From Gammaproteobacteria bacterium (lineage in GTDB: Bacteria > Pseudomonadota > Gammaproteobacteria > Steroidobacterales > Rariloculaceae): a DNA stretch of 64,000 bases. This document shows, in pieces, positions 1-7,459 of the stretch; the stretch's first letter is position 1, and every line of letters begins with the position of its first letter. Location: the NCBI GenBank assembly GCA_017577365.1, contig PKRJ01000001.1, positions 1-64,000 on the forward strand. Reading direction: 5' to 3'. The position numbers were made by a program, and so were the translations under genes. The notes beneath the pieces are model-generated. The model did not search any database, had not been told where the DNA came from, and was given only the letters and a program-made list of their open reading frames with translations.

Positions 1-558
1 GTTGTACGCGAGCTCGAGGCCCTCGAGACCGTTGTCGTCGATATCGGTGAAACCGACGACGTGCCCGACGACCTCCGCGGGCGGATAGAAGCGCCGGTAC
101 TCGCGCAGCGTCCGCACGCCCGGAATGCCGAGCGCCATGACCTCCGCGGCCTGCGCCGGCGGCATATGCCTTTTCAAATAGACGAATTCGCGGTCGAGGT
201 TGCTCGCGATCTTCTCGGCGAGCTCGCGCTCCGGCACGCCGAGCTTCGCGGCGAGCTCGCCGAGGCGATCCAGCTCGCGGCGAAGCTCCTTCGGATTGGC
301 CCAGATGCTGTCGACCGGCGCGCTCACGGCGAGCGGCTCGCCGTGCCGATCGGTGATCGCGCCCCGGTGCGCGACGATCTGCACCGTGCGCAGATGCCGG
401 CTGTCGCCCTGCGCCTCGAGGAAATCCTGGTTGACGAACTGCAGATACAGCACGCGCGCCTCGAGCGCCGCGGCGCACAGGCCCAGGCCGAGCAGCACGA
501 ATCGGCTGCGCCAACGCGGCGGCGACACCCTCGGACCGTTCTTCCGTCTCGCGCTCAT
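1..558 (-). CDS. ftsI: Peptidoglycan transpeptidase FtsI (PBP3), N-terminal part
   Basis: Septal cross-linking transpeptidase of the divisome. Only the first 186 residues are in the window; the gene runs off the left edge. Reading the minus strand from the ATG at 558 gives a short basic N-terminus (about residues 1-18), one membrane segment around residues 19-40 (FVLLGLGLCAAALEA), then the start of the PBP dimerisation domain with the family signature AHRGAITDRHGEPLAVS at about residues 65-81. The start overlaps the ftsL stop by 4 bases (ATGA), so translation is probably coupled. The penicillin-binding domain with SxxK, SxN and KTG lies outside the window. Order mraZ-rsmH-ftsL-ftsI is the classical dcw head, which settles the identity. 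Confidence 0.95.
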   Translation of the reverse strand, partial: MSARRKNGPRVSPPRWRSRFVLLGLGLCAAALEARVLYLQFVNQDFLEAQGDSRHLRTVQIVAHRGAITDRHGEPLAVSAPVDSIWANPKELRRELDRLGELAAKLGVPERELAEKIASNLDREFVYLKRHMPPAQAAEVMALGIPGVRTLREYRRFYPPAEVVGHVVGFTDIDDNGLEGLELAYN

Positions 559-845
559 GGCCGCGGCTCCGCGACGACGACGACTTGCGAGCTGGCCGGC
601 GGCGCGAGATTCAGCTTGTCGCGCGCGATCGACTCGATCCTCGAATGCGTGGCGAACGTGCTCTGCTCGATCTGCAGCTGCCGCCAATCGATCTGCAATC
701 GGTCGTGCTCGCGGTTCAGCGCCTCGAGCTCGATGAAGAGCTGCCGTGCGTCGTGCTCCGCGCGAATCAACGCGAGGCCGGAGCCGACGACCGCGATCGT
801 GAGCGCCGCGGCGAGCACGAGCTCTCTGATCTCGGCGCGGCTCAT
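555..845 (-). CDS. ftsL: Cell division protein FtsL
   Basis: Small bitopic divisome protein (96 aa) that joins FtsB and FtsQ and signals to FtsWI. It has a short cytoplasmic N-terminus (MSRAEIREL), one membrane helix at about residues 10-28, then a periplasmic leucine-zipper-like coiled coil (about 30-70) rich in E, L, R and Q, and a short C-terminal tail. The ATG at 845 overlaps the rsmH stop by 4 bases, and its own stop overlaps ftsI by 4. A longer open reading in this frame extends upstream inside rsmH but is not the gene. FtsL sequences are poorly conserved, so the call rests on size, topology and position between rsmH and ftsI. Confidence 0.92.
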   Translation of the reverse strand: MSRAEIRELVLAAALTIAVVGSGLALIRAEHDARQLFIELEALNREHDRLQIDWRQLQIEQSTFATHSRIESIARDKLNLAPPASSQVVVVAEPRP

Positions 846-1792
846 GCGGCCTCCTCGAGCGGCAGCTTCTCGGCGACGCGCAGCCGCGCGCTCCGCGCGC
901 GCGGATTGCGCGCGATCTCGTCGGCGCCGGGCCGGACGAGCCGACCGCACAGCTTCATCGTCGGCCGCGCCGACGCCGGCATCGTGGGCAACCCCGCGTA
1001 ACGCGGATCGCCGCGAGCGGCGCGCGCCATGTAGCGCTTGACGATGCGGTCCTCGAGCGAATGGAAGCTGATGACGACGAGCCGCCCGCCGGGCGCGAGC
1101 AGCTTCTCGGCTTGACGAAGCCCGGCCTCGAGCGCGTCGAGCTCGCGATTGACCGCGATGCGGATCGCCTGGAACGCGCGCGTCGCCGGATGGATCTTCG
1201 GCTTGCCGCGGCCCGCGGCGCGGGCGATCACGTTCGCGAGCTGGGTCGTGGTCGTGAGCGGCGCCTCTCGCCGCGCGCGAACGATCGCCGCTGCAATCGC
1301 GCGCGCCCTCGGCTCCTCGCCGTACTCGCGCAGCACCCGCTCGAGCTCGTCCTGCGGAACGCGGGCGAGCCACTCGGCGGCCGACTCGCCGCGGGTCGGA
1401 TCCATCCGCATGTCGAGCGGCCCTTCGCGCGAGAAGGAAAAACCGCGCTCGGCGTCGTCGAGCTGCGGCGACGATACGCCGAGATCGAACAGCACGCCGC
1501 GAAGCTCGGCGCCGGCGAGCCAGGGCCGCACGACCGCCTCGAAGTCCTCGAACCCCGAATGCATGATCGAGAAGCGCGGATCGGCGCCGAATCGTCGACG
1601 CCCCGCAGCTACCGCTTCAGGATCCTTGTCCAACGCGAGCAAACGCCCCTGTCCGCCAAGCCGTGCGAGAATTTCAGCGCTGTGCCCTCCGCGGCCGAAC
1701 GTGGCGTCGACGTACGCGCCGTCCGCCGCCACCGCGAGACCGTCGAGCGCTTCGTCCACCAGCACGGGCTGATGTTCGGGTTTCTCGCTCAC
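842..1792 (-). CDS. rsmH: 16S rRNA (cytosine-1402-N4)-methyltransferase RsmH (MraW)
   Basis: SAM-dependent enzyme that N4-methylates C1402 in the 16S rRNA decoding centre. It is 316 aa, the usual family length. The N-terminus HQPVLVDEALDGL is the RsmH signature; DATFGRGGHS (about residues 29-38) is the SAM-binding loop; LFDLGVSSPQLD (about 100-111) and the C-terminal VVISFHSLEDRIVKR are family blocks. The start is GTG at 1792, 13 bases downstream of the mraZ stop. It is the second gene of the dcw cluster and is co-transcribed with mraZ and ftsL. Confidence 0.96.
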   Translation of the reverse strand: MSEKPEHQPVLVDEALDGLAVAADGAYVDATFGRGGHSAEILARLGGQGRLLALDKDPEAVAAGRRRFGADPRFSIMHSGFEDFEAVVRPWLAGAELRGVLFDLGVSSPQLDDAERGFSFSREGPLDMRMDPTRGESAAEWLARVPQDELERVLREYGEEPRARAIAAAIVRARREAPLTTTTQLANVIARAAGRGKPKIHPATRAFQAIRIAVNRELDALEAGLRQAEKLLAPGGRLVVISFHSLEDRIVKRYMARAARGDPRYAGLPTMPASARPTMKLCGRLVRPGADEIARNPRARSARLRVAEKLPLEEAA

Positions 1793-1805
1793 CCGCTATG
1801 GCGCT

Positions 1806-2261
1806 CTAGAGAGACAGCGATTCCAGTTCTTGAGGCAGATCCGCAAGATCCCCGTCGTCGGCGGCGAGCCACTCGTCTCGGCGAGCGTTCCACCGCTCCT
1901 CATCCCACAGCTCGAACTTGTTGCCTTGCCCGATCAGCATCGCGTGCCGCTCGAGACCCGCGAACTCGCGCAGCTCACGCGGTATGAGGATTCGGCCATG
2001 CGCGTCCATGTCGAGTTCCGTCGCGTAACCGACCATCAGACGTTGGAGACGCCGGACCTGCTTGTTCAGGCTGGGCAACCGAACGAGCTTGCGCTCAATC
2101 TCCTCCCAGTCAGGAAGCGGATAGATGAGCAGGCAGTAGTCGCGATCGACGGTCGCGACGAGATGCCCGTCGGCACGGGCCACGATGCGTTCTCGGTATC
2201 GGCTCGGAATCGCGAGCCGGCCCTTCGCATCCAACGAGACTTTCGACGCACCGCGAAACAT
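1806..2261 (-). CDS. mraZ: Transcriptional regulator MraZ
   Basis: Double-AbrB-fold DNA-binding protein that regulates the dcw operon from its own promoter. I use the ATG at 2261, giving 151 aa beginning MFRGASKVSLDAKGR, the canonical MraZ N-terminus. An in-frame GTG at 2291 would add ten residues, but they would overlay the operator repeats. The two half-domains each carry an AbrB-like segment: DAKGRLAIPSRYR near residues 9-21 and DAHGRILIPRELREFA near 85-100. It is first in the operon; a promoter and a triple operator lie immediately upstream. Confidence 0.95.
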   Translation of the reverse strand: MFRGASKVSLDAKGRLAIPSRYRERIVARADGHLVATVDRDYCLLIYPLPDWEEIERKLVRLPSLNKQVRRLQRLMVGYATELDMDAHGRILIPRELREFAGLERHAMLIGQGNKFELWDEERWNARRDEWLAADDGDLADLPQELESLSL

Positions 2262-2275
2262 CGCTGGCTCGGCCG

Positions 2276-2300
2276 CGCCATTCCTGCCCACTTCCTACCA
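2276..2300 (-). promoter_or_regulatory. Putative MraZ operator: three TGG-type repeats at 10-bp period
   Basis: On the minus strand TGGTA, TGGGC and TGGCG lie at 2300-2296, 2290-2286 and 2280-2276, each separated by exactly five bases. MraZ of E. coli is known to bind TGGGN repeats with 5-nt spacers just downstream of the mra promoter. Spacing and position match here, although only the middle repeat is a perfect TGGG. Confidence 0.7.
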
Positions 2301-2309
2301 CTTCGCGAC

Positions 2310-2338
2310 ACTATGAGACACCCCCTTTCGGCTGTCAA
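2310..2338 (-). promoter_or_regulatory. Sigma-70 promoter of the mraZ (dcw) operon
   Basis: A perfect -35 TTGACA at 2338-2333, a 17-base spacer and a -10 CATAGT at 2315-2310 face mraZ. Transcription would start near 2303, directly ahead of the three MraZ repeats, leaving a leader of about 42 bases. Confidence 0.7.
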
Positions 2339-2619
2339 CCGAACACAGCTCACGTTTCTGTAAAGTCGCCGAACGCGCGACGAGCGCGCCGGGAAGCTCG
2401 CGGCGACGGCGTCGCGAGCGCATGCGTAGGCCTACCGATCGGGCGGATGAGTGTCGCCGAATGCCGACCGAGTAAGGGTTCCGCGCAGCACCGTCGGAAG
2501 CTCGAGCCACGCGATCCCGAATTCGCACTGGTCATGGCGACAAAAAGAATCGTGACGTCGGAAGCAGTGGGGCGGAGTGAGACGGGTTTCGCTACCGTCC
2601 GATGCGTTCAGATGCTAGC

Positions 2620-2649
2620 ATAATTAGTCCTTAATAAGACACTAATTAT
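2620..2649. promoter_or_regulatory. Palindromic operator overlapping the start of the RHH-like gene
   Basis: ATAATTAGT (2620-2628) and ACTAATTAT (2641-2649) form a perfect 9-bp inverted repeat around a 12-base centre that itself contains CTTAATAAG. The right arm includes the AT of the start codon at 2648. It sits in a sharply AT-rich pocket. The arrangement suits autorepression by the encoded ribbon-helix-helix protein; that is inference. Confidence 0.6.
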
Positions 2650-2872
2650 GGCGAAGCCGAAGAACCTGCTCGAGACGGTGACGATCAAGGTGTCGGGGAA
2701 CGCCTTGCTCGAGCATTACCTCGAGAAGCTGGTAGAGACCGGGTTCTATGGCAACAACCCGACGGAGGCCGCCGGCATCCTCCTGAGCCGCGAGATCGAA
2801 CGGCTCGTTCACGAAGGGGTGATCCCGAAGGCGCCGCCGAACGTCCTCAGCCTCGCGCGCAAGAGCGAGTAG
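2648..2872 (+). CDS. Small ribbon-helix-helix-like protein, function unknown
   Basis: 74 aa. After a short leader the sequence predicts one strand (TVTIKVSG, about residues 10-17), a first helix (NALLEHYLEKLVETGFYG), a turn (NNP) and a second helix (TEAAGILLSREIERLVHEG), the strand-helix-helix order of MetJ/Arc-type DNA-binding dimers. The tail (residues 58-74) is proline-rich and then basic. There is no toxin gene beside it: upstream is the divergent dcw operon, downstream is rnpB on the other strand, so it does not look like half of a toxin-antitoxin pair. No good Shine-Dalgarno is visible; the ATG lies inside a 9-bp inverted repeat. Likely a solitary autoregulated repressor, but its target is unknown. 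Confidence 0.65.
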   Translation: MAKPKNLLETVTIKVSGNALLEHYLEKLVETGFYGNNPTEAAGILLSREIERLVHEGVIPKAPPNVLSLARKSE

Positions 2873-2912
2873 CGACGAGAGCCACAAGCGAACCAGCCAA
2901 CCGCCGCCGGCA

Positions 2913-2951
2913 CGAGAAAGGGGCTGACCCGTGGGTCAGCCCCCTTTCTCG
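2913..2951. terminator. Long hairpin between the RHH-like gene and rnpB
   Basis: GAGAAAGGGGCTGACCC is followed after GT by its reverse complement with one extra C: a stem of about 17 bp with a two-base loop and a single bulge. Placed between two convergent transcripts, it could end both. It may also be a dispersed repeat, since GGGGCTGACCC-type palindromes recur in some genomes. Confidence 0.55.
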
Positions 2952-2994
2952 GCGAGGTCGTTCGAGAAGAATAAGGAAGAATAAGAATAAGTAA

Positions 2995-3338
2995 GGAGTC
3001 GGCCTATAAGCCGGGTTCTGTCGAGAGCAGCCATTCATCTTGGATGCGCGTCGCCGCGCACCTCTAGCGACCTACCCGGGAGCGGTGCGGGCCACACCAT
3101 TGCTCCCCTATTCGGTCTTGCTCCGGGTGGGGTTTACCGTGCCGCGGAGTGTTACCACCCGCGCGGTGCGCTCTTACCGCACCTTTTCACCCTTGCCGGC
3201 ATCTCGCGATGCTTAGGCGGTTTGTTTTCTGTGGCACTTTCCGTGGGCTCGCGCCCCCCAGGCGTTACCTGGCACCCTGCCCAGTGGAGCCCGGACTTTC
3301 CTCCGGGAACGCGTCCCGGCGGCTGCTCGGCCGACTCC
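2995..3338 (-). ncRNA. rnpB: RNase P RNA (M1 RNA), bacterial type A
   Basis: Catalytic RNA of RNase P, which trims the 5' ends of pre-tRNAs. Read on the minus strand, the 5' end GGAGTCGGCC pairs perfectly with the 3' end GGCCGACTCC to form helix P1, giving a 344-nt RNA, close to the family size. Conserved blocks appear in order: GAGGAAAGTCCGGGCTCC, CAGGGTGCCAGGTAACGCC, ACAGAAAACAAACCGCC, the GGTAAACCCC loop that docks the tRNA CCA end, GACCGAATAGGGGAGC, and CAGAACCCGGCTTAT near the 3' end. Ends are inferred from P1 pairing; a few unpaired 3' bases may extend below 2995. A promoter lies just upstream, and the rsmI gene ends 50 bases before the RNA starts. Confidence 0.97.
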
Positions 3339-3345
3339 TCCGCGC

Positions 3346-3373
3346 AGCATACCGACTGCGGCGGGAACGACAA
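3346..3373 (-). promoter_or_regulatory. Sigma-70 promoter of rnpB
   Basis: On the minus strand, TTGTCG (3373-3368), a 16-base spacer and TATGCT (3351-3346) lie exactly seven bases before the predicted first base of the RNA at 3338. The fit between the promoter and the end deduced from P1 pairing supports both. Confidence 0.65.
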
Positions 3374-3387
3374 GTTCCCCCGGCCGT

Positions 3388-4284
3388 TCAGTCGCCGTCG
3401 GTCGGCTCCGCCTGCGTCAGCCGATAGACCGCGTTGCGCGTCGCCCCGGTCAATTCCGCCGTCAGCGCGGCGGCGCGGCTCGGCGGCAGCTCGCGCCTGA
3501 GCACGGCAAATACGCGACGGATGGTGTCCTCGGAGGCCGCCTCGCGCGGCGGAGCGCCTTCGACGACGATCACGAACTCGCCGAGCAGCGGGATCTCCCT
3601 GCCGAGCGCCGCGGCAAGCGACGCGAGCGTGCCGCGAACGACCTGCTCGTGGATCTTCGTGAGCTCGCGCGCGAGCGCCGCGCGGCGATCCGGTCCGAAC
3701 GCGCGCACGAGGGCGTCGAGGGTGTCGCGGACGCGATGCACCGCCTCGAACAGCACGAGCGTGCGCGGCTCGCTCGCAAGCTCGGCGAGCCGCGCGTCAC
3801 GGGCGCTCGCGCGGCGCGGCAAGAATCCTTCGAACACGAACCGATCCGTCGGCAGACCGGAGACGACGAGCGCGGCCGTGACCGCGCTCGGACCGGGCAC
3901 GACGCGCACGTCGATGCCGGCCTCGAGCGCCCGCTCGACGAGCCGCCAGCCGGGATCGCTGACGAGCGGCATGCCGGCATCGCTGACGAGCGCGAGCGAT
4001 TCGCCGGCGGCCAGCCGTGCGAGCAGCGACTCCGTGCGGCGCTCCTCGTTGTGCTCGTGTAACGCAATTAGCGGCTTTTCGAGCCCGATACTCGATAGCA
4101 ATCCCGAGGTGCGGCGGGTATCCTCGGCGGCGACGGCCGACACTCGCCCGAGCACGTCGCGCGCACGCGGGCTCAGGTCTTCGAGGTTGCCGATCGGAGT
4201 GCCGACGACGTACAGCGTCGCGCGGCCGACGCGCGGCGCGAATCCGCGCTCGCCGGCGAGATCGTCGATATCCTCTGTGGTCAC
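3388..4284 (-). CDS. rsmI: 16S rRNA 2'-O-methyltransferase RsmI (C1402)
   Basis: SAM-dependent tetrapyrrole-methylase-fold enzyme that 2'-O-methylates C1402, the same nucleotide that RsmH N4-methylates at the other end of this region. Core motifs: LYVVGTPIGNLEDLSPRA near the N-terminus, AEDTRRTSGLL, LVSDAGMPLVSDPGW, and VVPGPSAVTAALVVSGLP. I use the GTG at 4284 (298 aa), which has GAGG about ten bases upstream; the frame is open to 4377, but family alignment does not support that extension. Divergent from lpoA as in E. coli (yraL/yraM). Confidence 0.93.
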   Translation of the reverse strand: MTTEDIDDLAGERGFAPRVGRATLYVVGTPIGNLEDLSPRARDVLGRVSAVAAEDTRRTSGLLSSIGLEKPLIALHEHNEERRTESLLARLAAGESLALVSDAGMPLVSDPGWRLVERALEAGIDVRVVPGPSAVTAALVVSGLPTDRFVFEGFLPRRASARDARLAELASEPRTLVLFEAVHRVRDTLDALVRAFGPDRRAALARELTKIHEQVVRGTLASLAAALGREIPLLGEFVIVVEGAPPREAASEDTIRRVFAVLRRELPPSRAAALTAELTGATRNAVYRLTQAEPTDGD

Positions 4285-4353
4285 TGCGGTGTCGCCTCGA
4301 GCTGGGAGCTTCGGCAGGGTTCGACACGCTGTTGCGAGTCGTTGCCCTGCCAT

Positions 4354-4403
4354 CCGGGTCGAACGCGCAGCGTACACGCGAGCACGCCGTCATTTCGACC
4401 CGG
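4354..4403. repeat. 10-bp inverted repeat in the rsmI-lpoA divergent region
   Basis: CCGGGTCGAA (4354-4363) and TTCGACCCGG (4394-4403) are perfect inverted copies, 30 bases apart, between two divergent genes. It could be a regulator site or an RNA hairpin in one leader; nothing else decides. Confidence 0.4.
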
Positions 4404-4508
4404 GCGGTGCTTTCTCGAGCGCGAACGTCGCACGGGCATGTGTCGAGAGACGCCGCTCGCGGTCTCGGGCTCGGCCGCGATGGAAGCAAGCTGCAAAGGT
4501 GCGTGCCA

Positions 4509-6437
4509 ATGATCGCTGAGAAGCCGGTTCGGTCACTGCTCGGGCTCGCGACGCTCGTCGTGCTGTCGGCGCTCGTCGCCGGCTGCCCGGCCACCACGCC
4601 GACGACGCCCCAGGCATCGGACGGCGCCCGCGCGCTCGAAGAGCGGGCGCGGCAAGCCGAAGCGGCAGGCGACGCGCGCACCGCGATGCAGCTCTACCGC
4701 GGGCTCGCCGACCAGAGCCGCGGTGAGCAGCGCGCACGATACCTGATCGACGCGGCGCGGCTCGCGATCGAGCTCGACGACCGGGAGCTCGCGATGCAAT
4801 GGCTGCGCGAGGCCGGCGGGGATGCCGGCGCGCCCGAGCAGCAAGCCATCACCGTGCTCCTCGCCGATATCGACGTGCGCGAGGGGCGCGCCGCGAACGC
4901 GTTGGCCCGACTCGGGCAGCTGCGCGAGCCACTGCCGACGCGCGTCATGACGGACGCTCAAAGCGTGCGGGGGCGCGCGCTGTTCGCGCTCGATCGCATC
5001 GTCGAGGCGGTCGAGGTGCTCGTCGAGCGCGAGACGTGGCTCGAGACGTCCGACGAGATACTCGAGAACCAGCGGCTCATCTGGGAAGGCCTGTCGTCGC
5101 CGCGCGCGGCTTCCGTCCGGCCGACAGGAGACCCGCTCGTCGACGGCTGGATCGCGCTCGCCCCGATCGCCGCATCGGGCGTTTCCGGCAACGAGCTGCG
5201 GGGCGCGCTGATCGAATGGCGCCGCGAGCACGTCGGCCATCCGGCGGCGTCCGGGCTGCTCGCCGACCTGCTGAGCACCGGCCGCGGCGGCGCGGCCTAT
5301 CCTCGTCAGGTCGCGCTGCTCTTGCCGATGTCGACGGCGCGAGCGCCGGCGAGCGCGATTCGCGACGGTTTTCTCGCCGCCCACCTAGCCGACCGATCGG
5401 CCGAGGGCAACGCCGACGTCTCGATCCGGATCTACGACACGTCGACGCTCGGTGCCGCGGAAGCGTATCAGCGCGCTCAGCTCGAAGGCGCCGATTTCAT
5501 CGTCGGGCCGCTGCTCGCGCAGGAGGTCGAGCAGATTCTGCCGCAGGTCGGGCTCGTGCCTACGCTCGCGCTCAATTTCGTCGATACCGAGACGACCTGG
5601 CTCACCGGCTTCTGGCAATTCGCGCTCGCGCCCGAGGACGAGATTCGCGCGATCGCGCGCCGCGCCTACGCCGAAGGCGCGCGGACCGCGCTCGCGCTCG
5701 TGCCGCTCGATTCGTCGGGCCGAGGCAACCGGCTGCTGAACAGCTTCAGGTCCGAGTTCGAGGCGCTCGGCGGAAGGCTGATCCGCTACGAGACTTACGA
5801 TCCGGCCGCGCAGGATTTCTCGCGGCCGATCCGCGCGCTGCTCAACCTCGACCGGAGCGAGCAGCGTCGCGCAAGGCTCGCGGCGAATCTCGGCATCGAG
5901 CTCGGCTTCGAGCCGCGCCGAAGACAAGACGCCGATATGATCTTCCTTTACGCGCCGAACCGCGGCGTCGCGCGGCTTCTGGCGCCGGCGCTTCGCTACC
6001 ATTACGCTGGCGACATTCCGACGTACGCGACGCCGGAAATCTACGACCCCGCCGATTCGGGACGCGACACCGATCTGGAAGACATCGCGTTCCCCGACGC
6101 GCCGTGGCTGATCGCGCCGAATCCCGAGCAATCGGCGCTGCGCAGCCAGCTGCAAGGCTACTCGCCGCAACGCGCGAGCGGCGGGAACCTGCGCCTCTAC
6201 GGCATGGGCGTCGACGCGTACCGGCTCGTTGGCGCCCTCTACGGCGGCGCGGAGCACTGGCCGATCGAAGGCCTGACGGGGACGCTCGAGCTGCGCGCGG
6301 ACGGCAAGATCCATCGGACGCTGCCCTTCGCGAGATTTCGCAACGGAAGGCCGGTCGCGCTCGAGCCTTTGGACGTCGAGCCACGCCCGACGGTCGCCGG
6401 CGAGCTCCGCCGCCCGGCGATCCTTGGCGCTCGATGA
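4509..6437 (+). CDS. lpoA: Penicillin-binding protein activator LpoA (LppC)
   Basis: Outer-membrane lipoprotein that reaches through the periplasm to activate PBP1A peptidoglycan synthesis. 642 aa from the ATG at 4509, preceded by AAGG about ten bases upstream. The N-terminus has a signal helix and the lipobox LVAGC with Cys26. An N-terminal helical TPR-like domain (about 35-300) is followed by a C-terminal periplasmic-binding-protein-like fold (about 310-600) containing QVALLLPMS and FIVGPLLAQEV. In-frame codons upstream of 4509 lie in the divergent region and are not used. It overlaps yraN by 4 bases. Confidence 0.9.
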   Translation: MIAEKPVRSLLGLATLVVLSALVAGCPATTPTTPQASDGARALEERARQAEAAGDARTAMQLYRGLADQSRGEQRARYLIDAARLAIELDDRELAMQWLREAGGDAGAPEQQAITVLLADIDVREGRAANALARLGQLREPLPTRVMTDAQSVRGRALFALDRIVEAVEVLVERETWLETSDEILENQRLIWEGLSSPRAASVRPTGDPLVDGWIALAPIAASGVSGNELRGALIEWRREHVGHPAASGLLADLLSTGRGGAAYPRQVALLLPMSTARAPASAIRDGFLAAHLADRSAEGNADVSIRIYDTSTLGAAEAYQRAQLEGADFIVGPLLAQEVEQILPQVGLVPTLALNFVDTETTWLTGFWQFALAPEDEIRAIARRAYAEGARTALALVPLDSSGRGNRLLNSFRSEFEALGGRLIRYETYDPAAQDFSRPIRALLNLDRSEQRRARLAANLGIELGFEPRRRQDADMIFLYAPNRGVARLLAPALRYHYAGDIPTYATPEIYDPADSGRDTDLEDIAFPDAPWLIAPNPEQSALRSQLQGYSPQRASGGNLRLYGMGVDAYRLVGALYGGAEHWPIEGLTGTLELRADGKIHRTLPFARFRNGRPVALEPLDVEPRPTVAGELRRPAILGAR

Positions 6438-6805
6438 GCCTCGATCGAACCGCGACCGGGCTATTCTGGGAGGACGTGGCCTCGGCCTATCTCGAGCGTC
6501 GCGGCTTGAAGACGCTGCTCAAGCGTTACCGTTGCCGCGTGGGCGAGATCGATCTGGTCTGCGCGGAAGGAACGACGCTCGTGATCGTCGAGGTTCGGGC
6601 ACGGCGGGGCGGCGCGCTCGTCCGCGCGTCGGAGAGCATCGACGCGCGCAAGCAACGCCGTATCGTGCGCGCGGCGAGGCATTTGCTGATGTCCCGCCCG
6701 GCATGGCGCGAGCGGCCGGTGCGTTTCGACGTCGTCGCGATCGACGGGATCGAGGCGGACGAGCCCGAGATCGAGTGGATCCGCGCGGCGTTCGACGCCG
6801 CTTGA
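6434..6805 (+). CDS. yraN: YraN family endonuclease-fold protein (UPF0102)
   Basis: 123 aa. Restriction-endonuclease-like fold of unassigned function, conserved beside lpoA in gammaproteobacteria. Visible motifs: WEDVASAYLERRG near the start, then RCRVGEIDLVC and VIVEVRARR, which supply the E-x-D and E-x-K/R-like active-site pattern of this nuclease fold (GEIDL, VEVR). The ATG at 6434 overlaps the lpoA stop (ATGA). A much longer open frame covering 4799-6805 joins this gene to antisense-like sequence inside lpoA and is an artefact of GC-rich coding. Confidence 0.9.
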   Translation: MSLDRTATGLFWEDVASAYLERRGLKTLLKRYRCRVGEIDLVCAEGTTLVIVEVRARRGGALVRASESIDARKQRRIVRAARHLLMSRPAWRERPVRFDVVAIDGIEADEPEIEWIRAAFDAA

Positions 6806-6868
6806 CGCGAACGCGGTTGAACGGCCGCGGGCTTGCAGGCAGAGTGACCGAATTTCGTGAATCGGCCT

Positions 6869-7450
6869 ATGGACGAACGAGTACTCGACCATTTCCGCGA
6901 GAGCATCGCGATCAAACAGTCGTCGGCGGAGCTCGCGCCGCTGATCGTCGCCGCCGCACGCATGATGACGCAGGCGCTGCTCGCGGACGGCAAGATCCTC
7001 GCCTGCGGCAACGGGGGCTCCGCGGCGGACGCGCAGCATTTCTCCGGCGAGCTCCTGAACCGCTTCGAGCTCGAGCGTCCGGGGCTGCCCGCGATCGCGT
7101 TGACGACCGATAGCTCGACGCTGACGTCGATCGCGAACGATTACGACTTCAACGACGTGTTCGCGAAACAGGTCCGCGCGCTCGGCCACCCGGACGACGT
7201 GCTCCTCGCGATCTCGACTTCCGGCAACTCGGAGAACGTGCTTCGCGCGATTCACTCAGCGCACGAGCGAGGCATGAAAGTGGTCGCGCTGACCGGACGC
7301 GACGGCGGCGCGATCGCGCAGGCGCTGCACGCCGAGGACGTCGAGCTCCGCGTGCCGGCGCAGCGGACCTGCCGGATCCAGGAAGTCCACATCCTGATCA
7401 TCCACTGCCTCTGCGATCTGATCGACGCCGAGCTCCTCGGTGCGGAGTGA
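6869..7450 (+). CDS. diaA: DnaA initiator-associating protein DiaA (SIS domain)
   Basis: SIS-domain phosphosugar-isomerase-like protein that binds DnaA and promotes its assembly on oriC in E. coli. 193 aa from the ATG at 6869; a GTG at 6857 would add four residues, but alignment to E. coli DiaA supports the ATG. SIS motifs: ILACGNGGSAADAQHFSGE and AISTSGNSENVLRA, then RIQEVHILIIHCLCDLID at the C-terminus. The GmhA family is close, but position after lpoA-yraN matches the E. coli yraM-yraN-yraO order. It ends ten bases before the convergent sspB. Confidence 0.88.
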   Translation: MDERVLDHFRESIAIKQSSAELAPLIVAAARMMTQALLADGKILACGNGGSAADAQHFSGELLNRFELERPGLPAIALTTDSSTLTSIANDYDFNDVFAKQVRALGHPDDVLLAISTSGNSENVLRAIHSAHERGMKVVALTGRDGGAIAQALHAEDVELRVPAQRTCRIQEVHILIIHCLCDLIDAELLGAE

Positions 7451-7459
7451 CGCCGCGGA

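Larger units (their letters stand above)
2262..2647. other. Intergenic region between mraZ and the small gene at 2648 (divergent)
   Basis: 386 bases without a convincing gene. The mraZ side holds the promoter and operator listed separately. At 2396-2419 there is a hairpin (GCTC..GCGAC / GTCGC GAGC) of unknown role. The right end becomes distinctly AT-rich from about 2610 and carries the palindrome over the next gene's start. I see no tRNA or riboswitch. Confidence 0.6.

Noticed and set aside
2648..2872. Antitoxin of a toxin-antitoxin pair
   Set aside because: The fold fits, but there is no companion gene up- or downstream; the next feature is the RNase P RNA on the other strand.
4799..6805. 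A long plus frame ending with YraN
   Set aside because: Its N-terminal 540 codons lie over lpoA in another frame. Only the last 123 codons from 6434 form a recognisable protein.
6857..7450. Sedoheptulose-7-phosphate isomerase GmhA for the LPS heptose pathway
   Set aside because: SIS motifs are shared, but sequence blocks and the lpoA-yraN neighbourhood match DiaA.
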